Assembly: GCA_001632425.1 (NCBI GenBank)
Contig: KV425586.1
Location: forward strand, 124,001 to 188,000
Direction: 5' to 3'
From: Neolentinus lepideus HHB14362 ss-1
Lineage: Eukaryota; Basidiomycota; Agaricomycetes; Gloeophyllales; Gloeophyllaceae
Length of the DNA stretch: 64,000 nucleotides
This document shows positions 32,011 through 42,999 of this stretch, in pieces (position 1 is the first letter of the stretch; the number at the start of each line of letters is the position of its first letter). Under the pieces are notes generated by a model. That model had not been told where the DNA came from. It made no database searches and was given only the letters and a program-made list of their open reading frames with translations. A program made the translations under genes and the position numbers.

Positions 32011-34428
32011 CCGGACAATGTATATTTCAGTGCCTTGGACCGCCAAGGTGTTCTATACACCTATTAACGCCGCAGTCGTTCCACCCGCTGTGGTCATAGG
32101 ACGCAGACTTGCCGACTCGGGCACCTTGCTCAGAGTACGGGCGTTCAACATTGCGGAGGCGGGAACGCCCGAGTGCCATGCGGGGTATGTGATTGATACA
32201 ATGATAGATACTTCAGCTCCCATCTGATCCCGCGGGCCTGGGTGAGTGTTCAATGCGGGATAATGATACTCGGAGGACGTCCCGACGGCTGTACCGTTCG
32301 CTGGGACTTGTTCCTACTGCCTCCTCCGCTCCTTTGTCCAAGTGAAGAGGATCTTCGGAAAGCAGACGCCCGTGGTCCACAGCGTTATCCGTTCCTGTAT
32401 CGACGATCGCGGACGCTCTTCGAATACCAGAGACTTCTCTCGTCCAATGGGGTCGACGAGGGGCATTGATCCTGATCTGAATCGATCGGCGTGTTCATCT
32501 ATCATCAGGTCCTTCTCTCGCTCCGCGCAGGTAAAAATACGGGAATTCGCGAAAGCCCGGGGAATCTCAGCATCACGGGATGTCGAGAGTGGCCGATACG
32601 CAGCGCAGTACTGACCGTATAGCCGTGCCTTGTGGAATCGCGCGGAAGCATATGGTCGTCGGACGGAACTTGTTTCTGGCACTATACGTGATATTGTTTT
32701 GACGGGTGTCTCTAGGTGTGAACTGGACAAATTGGGATTGGTGCGAGGGCTTGTAATTTGTATAGGTGCATGAGTATCCGCAAGTCCTTATTTTGGTCAC
32801 AAAGAACAGTCCAGTATGAGTGTTCTTATTTAAGTACAACTGATAAATTAGCGTGGGCGGTAGAAAGAGAAAGCTTATACGTATCCCGAAGACCTCGAGG
32901 CCGCGAAGGTCGGAAGGAGTGCTATTCGTCGGAGGGAACAGGATCTGAGATAGTTCCGACGGACGCCCATCGAATCGAGGAGAAGGCACGACATCTGCGT
33001 CATCTCGAGTCATGTTTGCGCAGGGCGTTACGATGGCTACACGCGCTACGATGGCTACATGCCCACGATTGCACGGTTGCCCATGGGAGAGGAACCTCGG
33101 CTAGAAACATAACCGCAATTGGTAATGCGACCTCGAAGACCGCAGGGTGCCTGGGCGCGCGGTGGAGAGGAATCTGAGTCACTTCGAATAAGCTGTTGTT
33201 GACTTGTAACACATATCAGAGATAGAAATCACAAAGAGACTTGACTTTAGACCTGACATGGAAAATGATTTCATCTGCGGTACTCAGGAATCTGGGCAGG
33301 AGTTTCCGAAAACACACGAGAATTGTAGCCTCACCTGTGGTTAACAGGAATATATATCTGCCTGAATACAACCTATTTTCTGGGAACAAAGAGTCAGAAT
33401 AAACGAGTGATCTGTAGAGTAACTCGGAACTTAATGATACTCTCACGCTTGTGGCACTTCAATGCCATTTGCTGAGTGTCTTCGCGCTATACATGCTTCA
33501 GAAACAAGAGAGCACGCTTTAGGAGTGTGTTTCTGCAAGATTTAAATATGGCGGTCAAGGAACAATATCTCTTATAATAAATATTACTTCCTTCGCTCGA
33601 TTTCATTTATTTAATTTCGATGAGCCTATCATATGCGAGCCCTGTGAGCAGTGTCCGGGGTCGGTGCAGTTCTACGTTTGCCCGGAGATTTCCTGGAATG
33701 AGCTTCGTGCATCGGTGACGGGGATGTCGCAGGGGTGATGCTGTGGCGTAAAGTTGCATAACTGGACAAGACGGGACACGATGTATGCGAATAAAGAGGT
33801 CAGCTGGCCCTACGCCGCGACTGTTACGGTAGATGCGTGTCCATAAATTCAGGCAAAATAATGCACGAATACGGGGCGACGCACATGACTCGTCGCTGAA
33901 ACAGTGAGGCGTAGCAGTTGATGGTCGCCCGGTGCGGTGGAGGCGGGCGACCTGGAGGCGACGGCTCCGGTGATTGGCTGGCCTGGGAGAGTCTGGGCCT
34001 CTCAACAGGAACTCAGCAGCCAAATCAGGCAACTCACGTGGCAATTACATAAGCGAGGCAGATGATTTTGTGGTACGGGCCGTCGGCCGGAAGGAGCAAG
34101 CTCGTTCAATGTTTAGGCCAACTCCTTGTTGAAAACCCTCGGTCGCCTTTTCTCGGACAACCAACAACAGCGCCCGCCCGTCTTCGTGGCCGTTGTCGTC
34201 GTCCACGACGCTCTTCTCGCACCTGCGACCGACGTGCAAGACAGCGAGACGTAATACTCACGCCGACCAGCACCCTCGACCTCGTTGTGCTGACAGCCTG
34301 CACGTTCTTGGTCTCGTGTTCACCCGGGCTGCAGTCGACACCACCGCACCCCTACTTTTCATCGCCATCGTCTCTCTTTTGGCTTGTTTCTGTCCTTGGT
34401 CTATATCTACTGTACTACCATCTATGCA
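32011..34428. other. Spacer sequence upstream of the DUF3295 gene
   Basis: No gene recognised in 32011-33600; the short frames overlap and lack motifs. A local near-repeat, CTACACGCGCTACGATGGCTACA, occurs around 33030-33060. The final several hundred bases before 34429 are pyrimidine-rich and presumably hold the promoter and 5' leader of the following gene. The 154-codon frame at 34062-34526 overlaps that leader and is probably chance. Confidence 0.35.
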
Positions 34429-37400
34429 ATGCTCGCGCCGTTTCCATCACCAGTTTTGGCCCTTGCCCCGGATGTTCTGAAGGATTTGGAGGGAAGGGAG
34501 GCCCTTTCGGGCTTATGGACGCGTGAGTACATTGCATCAAACTCCACTGACGAGTGTGCAGTGCAGTGAGAGTGCGTTGTGGGCGCGAGGGTAATTGCGC
34601 ATTTGATCGGTGTAATGATGGAGTCAACATCATCGCGGACGACAGGATGGCGCTTCCAGCTCGTCTTTGGAGCTAGTGTGTCCTTATGCACGGTTCGAAC
34701 GCTTTCAGCGACTGAATGTCGCGGCGAAATATCGTTGCGGTCCGATCTGTGCTTATACTTCGTCATACTCCCGTTTCTCATCAGTTCTGGGATTGTGCCA
34801 TAAAACGCGCAACGCATCGTTTTTCATACTTTTCGGTCATTTTTTATTCTTGTTATGCTCTGTCACATCCTTCTATCGTTATGTCAAAATATTTTGCCTT
34901 CTTGTTGCCTTTTTGTTCTGTGTTCATACGTGTGTCTTGGTCCTATTTTGTCAGCGTACCTCCCGACTTGTTCTCGGGACATGCACTTCAGGGCTGTCTT
35001 CTCGGACCCGATGTGGGTACTTACGAGCTATTCACGCGCGCTTGACAGCACCCATGCACTGCGCACTCGTTCAGCACGTCTATCTATGGTTTCGAAGAGC
35101 TCACGGTTGCGTTCATAGTGTTCACGAAGTGTAAAGAATCTCTGCAGGATGGCCGCCGACTTGAAAATATCTCTTGGAGACTCTGGTATGCCGAGCTGGC
35201 CACATCTCAATCAAGCTCGCCATCCACGCCTTCGTCCGTTGCGTCCTCGCGGACCTCGTCCCACCTGACAGTTTTTACGGATGTAAATGAGAAGGACGTT
35301 CCCCAAGCAGGCAAGTCTGAATGTCTTCATCTCTACTTTCTTGTCCTAGACTAAACTCTATGCATCCCCTTACCCTTCATAGCCCTGTCATTGACACCAA
35401 TACCCTCTCCAACGCCTTCATCTCCGACTGGCCGCCACCGTACGCCATCGCCACATCTGCCCTCGTCCGTCGTGTCCTCGTCCCATCTCAGTGTCACCGA
35501 CATTCCTCCCACTCGTGTGAGACGGAGCTCGTCGTCGGTAGGCAAGATCATATGCGACCTCCTCCCGGAGAAACTTGTCGTGCCGCATACACACATCCCC
35601 CAGCGCACACCTTCCGTTGACGATGCACTGCCACCATCGAAGACCACACAACGTCCTACTCATGCGCAAAGAGCACATAATGCTGCAGCTGCGGCGCCAT
35701 TGCTTAGTATTAGCACTACTGTTGTGCCGGCTATTAAGACATCTGCGCCGCCTGCCGCTAGCGAGGTCTCGCCCCCGTCGACGATCACTACGGCCGCGTC
35801 CACGCCCCAGCCGTCAGGACTCTTCCCCCGCGTGGTTATAGTAAATCCTACCCCGCACCCTACGCCGCCTGCGACCCCGCAGATGCCTGCCAACTGCGCG
35901 CCTTTCTTGGTACCCACTACTTCTACGACGCTACTTCCGCCGGCGCATCCTCTGGCAAAGCCTGTCAATCCTTCTCAGCTAAAGTCTCCGGCTGTGACAC
36001 CTTCGCCTGAGCCCCCGAAGCTCAAGGCTAGCGACGAGAACATCAAGACCTCGGATCGGTGTCGGTTCTTCCTCCATCAGTCGGAGTCGCCTGACAAGGA
36101 TTCGCCTGAGCGCCCGTCACCTAGTCCATCGTCGGAGCAGACAGTTTTCGAAGACCTCGACGAAGGGGACGTTATTGACGTGGGGAGCGTGATGTCGCAC
36201 AGCTCGGCCACCTCGGATTTGTCTACCCGCAGCAAACAGTCGAACGCGAGGGAGAGCGCTACGTCCAAGCGCACCGCTACGAATGCGAAGAGCAAGAAGG
36301 GGAAGGAGGTGGCGAGGCATGCGCAGCAGCGCCCGCCGCTGCATAGGATGCACACCGCGGGCGGTGCGCGTACGGGCCACCTCACGGCGGCGAAGCGGAG
36401 CCAGTCTACCGCGAACGTGCACCATGCGTTTGGAATGGAGAGGACGAAGAGTGCGGGGGCCGGTGCGGCGAAGCCGGCAGCTGTTGAGCGGACGAAGAGC
36501 GCGGGTGCGGGACCGAAGGTCAAGTCTCCGAGCGCTACGTCAGCGCGATCGGAGGAAGCAGCGGATGGGAAGGAGAAGGGGGCGGTGGTCGCCGAGGAAG
36601 CAGTGAGGAACTCGCCGATGAAGAGCCGAGCGATGTTCAAGGTCGGATCGTCATCCTCGAATGGGACGGACTCGGTGAATGGGAACGCGAGTCCCGTCAA
36701 ACAGCTGCATGTGCTTTCGGGCGTGCAGCAGGGTGCTGCATCGGATGGCAAGTCTTGTGATGCCGACTCTGCGGCTAAATCTGGTGGTGCTCCGTTGGTG
36801 CCTCGTCGAGACCCTCTTTCTCTGTCGCAGCCTCAGGTGCAGTCGGCATCGCAATCTAAGTCTACAGGTCAGCTTGCGCCAGCTGTGCAGACCCAGCCGC
36901 GTCGCCAGCCATCTGCTCAGCCCAAGGCAAAGGCGCAGGCCACCGCGCAAGGCCAAACTTCGATCAGTGCTAAACAGTCTTCGTCATCGAAACAGCAGCA
37001 GCAGCACCCTGCGTCGCAGAGGCGCGGGATCATCGTCACCTCCTCGGAGTACGAAACTACCGACACCGAGGGAGAGGACGACGATAGCTGGGAATCCGAA
37101 GCGTCTGATCGCCCGCAGGCGCAGGCTCAGAACCATCGATACGTCGATCAGAACAAGCGCACTGCTGCCATCTCGGCTGCCACCCGGGAACAAATACGGA
37201 TACAGGAAGCGGCGCTCGAAGCTCAGCGACAACGCGAAATGTTTGCCAAGTTACCGAAACGTTCGTACTCGAATCTACAGCGCACGCAGTCGGGGCTGCT
37301 CAGTCAGCTGCTTAACCCCAATCCCGCCATATTCCCGCCCGAGCATCCTTACCGTCGCAGTACGGACGATATTGCTGCAAAGGCGAGGGTTTTGAGTGCG

Positions 37401-38264
37401 ACGAATATGGGGATGACGCCGATGAACGGCGTCGGAGCGCCAAAGCTGCAGACGAGCAAGAGCTCGGCTAGCGTCGCAGAGGCAGCTCCTGTACAAGTAC
37501 AGGCAAAGGTTACGGTGCCGCATGCAGGTTCAAGCAGATCTAAGCAGCAGCAGGACGGTGGTGGATACCGGCCCAAGGGCATGCCGAAGGCGGAGGAACT
37601 AGAGTATGACACTGATAGTGATGACGAGGATGGGGAGAATGGTATTCAAGTCTCAAAGTCTCTTGCTCAACAGAAACTGGCTGCTTTAGCCGGCCCACAG
37701 CGACGAACCTCAACTGGTCAGGAGCAGCAGCAGCAGCAGCCACCGCGTCCACCGGTGCCGTCCAATGTCGCTAATCGACAACTACCTGAGAAGCCACCGG
37801 CCATAACCAATCGCGTCCATACAGATCCCAGTCCGCGTCGTCCCGACCGCCCTGTCTTATCCACGGTCGCGACCGCGCCGATACCGCTTAATCACCCTTA
37901 CAACCTTCCTGCTCCCGCACCGCCGATGACACCCCGCACTACGCGCCGACAAATGCTTGCCACGGAGCTCTCGGAGAGCTTGCGGCGGAATTTGCTTTGG
38001 GAGCGTCAGGTGAGCAAGGTGAATATAGTAGGTCGGAGGAATAATGGCGTGCTTGGCAGCGGCTTGCGGCCGTTGACGAGTACAAACATGCAGCAGGCGT
38101 CGGCGCAAGGTCAGGCTCAGGCAGGTGGGAGTGGCCAGCAGACGCAGCAGGTCAACGGTCAGCAGCCGCCTAAGACGAAGGAAGAGGAGAAGGAGGAGAA
38201 GAGGAGGCAGGCGATGGCGAGAAATCGCAGTTGGGCGGATGATTACCACTATTCGGGGTGGTGA
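34429..38264 (+). CDS. AreA GATA-like (DUF1752) / DUF3295 regulatory protein
   Basis: Large, mostly disordered protein (1,055 residues) of a fungal family tied by name to nutrient regulation; the molecular role is unknown. Exons: 34429-34522, 35119-35310, 35383-38264. Exon 1 ends SGLWT and joins exon 2 at LFTKCKESLQDGRRLENISW, the diagnostic DUF1752 helix pair. Intron 1 is 596 nt (GTGAGT..TAG); intron 2 is GC-AG (AG|GCAAGT..TAG, 72 nt), and phases agree. The rest is rich in Pro, Ser, Ala and Gln, with a repeated ERTKSAGAG near 360-380, a Gln run (37720), VTSSEYETTDTEGEDDD near 640, and a C-terminal DUF3295-like TPRTTRRQMLATELSESLRR then LLWERQ. It ends WADDYHYSGW at TGA 38262-38264. Single copy; the only healthy gene in the spacer. 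Confidence 0.85.
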
Positions 38265-39830
38265 TTTCGTTTTCGATGGGTATCTGTTCTCGGGATTTCT
38301 TTACTCGTTTGATGGTCTGGTCTTTTAGTCTATTATGTGCTATTGTGTTTTTATAGTGTCCTTCTGCATTCTCGGGTTCCATCTCCTTTGCTCTCGGTCT
38401 CGTCCCCGCATTCTCGTTCACGCCTCGCTGCATCTATATCACATCCTTCCGCACCTCACGCGCATCCATCCACCTTTTTACGATATAAGCACTCCTCATA
38501 CTTACCCCCATTCTTGTCCTCTGTCACATCATATGCATAGCTGGTTGTTTTACAATGGCGTTCGTGACTCGCAGTCTTATACTTGTCATATTTGTTGTAC
38601 AATAGCACCATCTGCAGTATATAGTTATTCGGTAATAGCAAACAGGTTGGACGTTACATTACTTCGTTCAAGACAGCATTCGATGATCGACTTCTGTGGG
38701 CAGACAATTGTGCAAGTTGCTCACTCGCATGTCTGTCTCGTCCTCGCCATCTGGATGGTTGCCACTTATAAGTTTCTTGTCTCGACTGCATTCCAATTGC
38801 TTAACGATGAGTGGGGCGACAGTGTAATCCTAATGTGCGTCACAGGTACCCTCAGCACCGCAGGAATGAGTCGCGACGGCCATACAATATTTATGAAAGC
38901 AACGCGGACCTATTTAGCTGACGGCTTGGAAGACGAAAGAAAATGACGGACAACCACACAACTTCAAAAACCTGCACTCGAGATCAAGACACGCGCAGCC
39001 TTGTCTACAAAATCTGATCTCACTTGTGGCGGACGGCTGTGTACTCTGTCCGGGAGTGGAGTGGATAACTCTTGTTTCATCCGGCAAATGGGTGGCGCAC
39101 GATTCGGTCGCGGTCAGGTACACGGGGCGCAGGTACAGAGACATGCTTGCGGAAGAGCGAAATAGACCTAAAAGCACGGCTGTCTACCTGTGCTCTCTCT
39201 GTGCTGAATGGCCGTCATGTGCCACAGTGAAGATAAATCCAATGAATAACTCATCTAATACGGGCTTCGCCACCCTCCCTATGGGGAGCGGCCCCCTCAG
39301 ATTAAGGAACCCTAATAAGGGTCCTCAATAGGTTGCGGAGCGCAGATAAGGGGTGGGAGAAAATAAGTAAAGGTCTCGCTGAATATTCGCGACCGATGAC
39401 TGAGTGCTTCAGAGTCCGAAAATGGACCGTACATATCCCGTGAAGGAGAATGGAAGGGTGTATTGTACTAAGTCCGCACAGCTCCGTTGAGGAATTAATG
39501 ATTTTCCATGGGCCCAGCCGACAGACAGCGCTCTCGAAATCCGCATTTCAACGGGTTATGCGACATGAGTAGCACCCACAAGTGTAATAATTAAATCTCT
39601 AGGATCTATCTGCTGGAAAGCCAGCAATGGCCCACCTACTTTAATTGCCTGAGTTGCACAGATCGCAGCGTTGCATGATGACTAGCAAACACACCTTGAA
39701 TGTCACAGTGGATCCTCGTATTATCCTCAGTTTGATTGGGTATAGATCTGAGGTTGATACCCATCGAAGCTACCGGAGTTAACTTGCGGCTCATGCTCGG
39801 AACGTTGAACAACCAGGAACTTCCTACAGG
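38265..39830. other. Spacer, 3' side
   Basis: Unrecognised. A 203-codon plus-strand frame (38335-38946) begins in the 3' untranslated region of the previous gene and has Cys/His/Ser-rich, low-information content; I do not accept it. Another frame at 39026-39331 has no motif. From about 39840 the right arm begins. Confidence 0.35.
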
Positions 39831-39839
39831 ATCCTCGCT

Positions 39840-40376
39840 TGCATTTCATCTTTTTATGCGCATAAGTAATCGAACAAATTGAGAAACTGCAATTGAGATT
39901 CAGGCTGAATGCACTCAGACAGCTGTGCAGGTCGTTATCAATACAATCTGCACTGCAATTCGTGCTCCGACGCAAACTCTATCCTCTACTATCTTATACG
40001 GCGTGTGCACCATACTCATAGCGCCGTTGCTCTTCAAGTTCTAGATACTTAACAGACATGGGATCGCACTTCTCAGTCATAAACGATACCGATAAGACTG
40101 TGGTAGGTCCTCGAATGCTCCCTCGAGTATAATCCTCACCCTATCACTAGTGGGTCACCCATGGTACGAATCTGGGCGTGCTGACGATAGCGGTCAATAC
40201 CCTCAGAGCATTAGCAGTGGGTACTCCACACTAACGCTCACCTAGCTATATAACTAACACATCATGTTATGCCGTAGACTCTCTCAGCCGTCATTCCTGG
40301 ATACGGCACGGCCGCTAGCGCTATTAGTAAGGCCCCACATATCGAATGGACCTTCTCTCATATTGCAAAACTAGCC
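39840..40376. other. Innermost part of the right arm
   Basis: Aligns in mirror orientation with 29460-30055 of the left arm, with moderate divergence and small indels (for example the CTAGTGGGT and AGCAGTGGGTACTCC blocks). No gene is supported here, although it could contain upstream exons of the unknown ORF at 40377. Confidence 0.35.
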
Positions 40377-40718
40377 ATGGCAGTTTCTGCCGCAGTTGAC
40401 CAGGTGGGTCGTTGCTGTGTGCCTCGCCCTGGGATTCCTCGCCACCACGCTGCTTTGCACGAAATCGAAGCAGTATTGATGCAGGCAGGGATGAGAAAAC
40501 GGCCACCAGGCCAGACCTTCACCTCGGATCCACTGTGTCTCAGTCTGGTTCAACAGGCAGAAGTCGCGATAGTGGAAAAGAACGAATACGGAGGTTTGAC
40601 TATCACGACTGGCCACTTCACTGTATGGTCTGGCGCGACGCATGAGTCGAACCAGATGTATAGGATGAGTGACCACATCCACAGCCTGGAGGGTAAGGAA
40701 ACCATTAACATTCCATGA
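40377..40718 (+). CDS. Unknown protein fragment, open only in the right arm
   Basis: 113-codon frame. The segment RKRPPGQTFTSDPLCLSLVQ, then AEVAIVEKNEYGG, LTITTGHFTVWSGATH, MYRMSDHIHSLEG keeps its reading frame against the left arm (29232-29425 minus) with mostly conservative changes and no indels, which suggests past coding constraint. The left copy has a stop at the Pro of TSDP. I recognise no family. It may be one exon of a larger decayed gene, since the regions on both sides also align between arms but carry stops. Confidence 0.4.
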   Translation: MAVSAAVDQVGRCCVPRPGIPRHHAALHEIEAVLMQAGMRKRPPGQTFTSDPLCLSLVQQAEVAIVEKNEYGGLTITTGHFTVWSGATHESNQMYRMSDHIHSLEGKETINIP

Positions 40719-41890
40719 ATCACTGGTGGGTATCTTAGGTTTGTCCCTTTGCGAGGATTTTGAACGAATGTCCTAGGCGATTATGAAGGAGATCAACCAG
40801 GAGACCTTGATGACGACTTCTTGATGCATCACGCTTCGGGAAATCATCTTCATTGTCTCCGTGGTCGGCTCGGATGAGGATGGGGTTATGAGACAACTGT
40901 CAGTACGATTTCTGTGTATCGGCGGCCATTGCTATTTGGAACCTATATGTCCATCTCTTCCTAGCTTGCGATGTCAATGATTGGAACATAGCTGCAGTCG
41001 ATGATGGGTGCGAGTTCGACTAGCATCATGCTTGCAACGTATCGACGACCGGTAATTATCGTTTGTTCTTCTTCCAGAGAAATAGTCTTCTAGATCTGGA
41101 CATTTTATTCGCTGGTGCAATTGTTTGTCCCTGAATCGCCCGACACTTACTGTGGCTCTGTCTGGGTTCAGAACCATAGGCTTCACGTTCTGTGGCATGG
41201 GAACCACACAGGCTCTGTATAAATACTGTAATTCATTGTCACCTGTGGATTCCTTCCTTCCACATCATCACAACACCGGGCAACATTTGTACAAGCTACT
41301 AGGCCGGCTTGCAGAAGAGTGTATGAAGGTACCGTACCACTATTTCAATGTCACGGATCTGATGAAAGTAATCCTCAGCACATATGACGGATAAGGAATA
41401 CAGGTACTTCCGTGAATTACCAAGGACTCCGGAAAAGCCCGCCTTGAACCTCCTGGTTCGCGCTGTGTATTCCTATTCTGTGTCATGTTTTACGCAGTAT
41501 TCGACGCTTACATCGCTTCCGGCACACCTTGTAACCAGGAACAATGAAGTGTCACACCCTTCTACGCTATACAGCTGCACATCACCTCAAGCTATCGTTG
41601 ATCGGAGTCACAGGCACAATGCTCTGTTGCTGAAAAGTAGTCGCGCTGTGTAAGTCGCGACAGAGTAGCACATGGTGTCTGGAACAGTCCTCTGCGCAGA
41701 TTGAACTTTATCAGCCGTGGCCTTGGTATAACGAGGAGGGTAATCTTGACAGTCGTTAGTGCTCAAACGATCTTCGCGTTGGCCACGGAAATGTTGAGTG
41801 CTATACGGGCAATCTACAACGTGACGAGGTAGCGGGCGGACAACAGGATATACTGCGACTCAACCCATGGCGTCAAGAACTCTGCATCAT
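40719..41890. other. Debris region of the right arm
   Basis: Mirror of 28481-29225, with a frame containing FTFCGMGTTQALYKY, plus about 475 bases (roughly 41523-42000) that the left arm lacks. The minus strand 40974-41207 also stays open, but its counterpart on the left (28655-28954) diverges internally, so it is probably not real. Confidence 0.35.
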
Positions 41891-41899
41891 CCACGCACC

Positions 41900-42190
41900 T
41901 TCTGCGCTTCACCGCACCATTCTTTTGCATTTGAACGTTTGCAATACTTACAAGTGCATGAAGATACCATAATTCCGACCCATGATACTCCCAGATTCGA
42001 GCATCTGAATCTTTGTACAATCATCATGAATGATGATACGAGGAAGAACATGGTCAACGCACCAATTCTACAGAGCCTCGAGATGCGTATCAGGAGCGAA
42101 ATGTCAGTGGAGGTGTTCATACACCAATTATATCTCAGGAAGGCATCTGTAGACGATAATCTGTGCCGTGTACGTCCGTCGCATCTATGA
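41900..42190 (+). pseudogene. F-box fragment of type D/E (right)
   Basis: Reads FERLQYLQVHED, TPRFEHLNLCTIIMNDDTRK, PILQSLEMRIRSEMSVEVF, aligned to the centre of F-box E (IPALKHLTLCATVMDDSTRH, LLQRLEMPIRSRVSVGVF). It retains about 30 more residues upstream than the left copy. No F-box or C-terminal module nearby. Confidence 0.6.
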
Positions 42191-42999
42191 CGCCGACTCA
42201 GAATGTACTCTTGGCTGCGCGGGTTGGATTTGGACGTCGCGAGGCTCTGTAAAATGTCCTCGCCGACCGCGAAGGGACGTATCGTATCTTCTGTGAAGTG
42301 CCTATCAGTGTCTTCAGACGAAGAAACACGTAACGAGCCTTAATAATCCCAGCGTGGTGCACTCTGAGAGAAGTGACATCGACAGCTTCAATGAGTCAAT
42401 CCCTAGAACAGTGAAAGTATGTTAGATACGATATGAAACATAGGGCTTAATGTCATTACAAACAAAAGATAGCGATGATCTCATAGTGCCTTCGGCGGAC
42501 CGTGATACCAGGAGACTGATGCATAAACTGCGTAGAGCATGTCCTCGAAGAAGATGCTGTTAACGGTCTCAGTTCGAACGATGTAGATCTCAGGATACAG
42601 AACCTGGGTTAAAGCCAGCAGACGCTTGTAAGTGAATTCAAATATCAAGCTAAGTGGGCACCTATGTCCTTGCGAGTCTGAAAACTGATTGGCAAGCTGG
42701 ACTTGTAGCCGCGATCACAGGGAATGGCGTGGGAAGCGAAATCAAGCAAATAGATCTGGACTTCAGAACCATCCGCTCGACATAGCTCAGGGCTTTTCGT
42801 CTGCTACAACCACCCATCACATCTTCCATCGTCTGCACACCACGACAATAACATAACGCTCCCGTGACTTCCGTACCCAACAGACTTACCAACTCGTAAG
42901 AGATCCCCTCTGTGTTTCTTTGTGCCACATCTAATTTACGTGCCACCCGACCTTCCACCAGCCAATTCCACGAATATTCCGCGTATAGACTATCACACG
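42191..42999. other. Upstream region of right-arm F-box A
   Basis: 42664-42999 is almost identical to the left copy; 42191-42660 is much more diverged. On the minus strand, 42500-42640 reads LTQVLYPEIYIVRTETVNS and FFEDMLYAVYASVSWYHG, a possible old exon also visible on the left. Confidence 0.35.

Noticed and set aside
34667..35134. 155-codon frame between DUF3295 exons 1 and 2
   Set aside because: Falls inside the 596-nt intron implied by the diagnostic DUF1752 junction; hydrophobic and Cys-rich without recognisable features.
36077..36751. 224-codon minus-strand frame
   Set aside because: Antisense shadow of the low-complexity Ser/Ala/Lys-rich part of the DUF3295 protein.
38335..38946. 203-codon plus-strand frame after the DUF3295 gene
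   Set aside because: Starts in the likely 3' untranslated region; composition is Ser/His/Cys-rich without domains; no mirror copy to test conservation.
39290..39335. Possible telomere-like repeat (CCCTAATAAGGG) in the spacer
   Set aside because: It is one short hairpin with a single CCCTAA, not an array.
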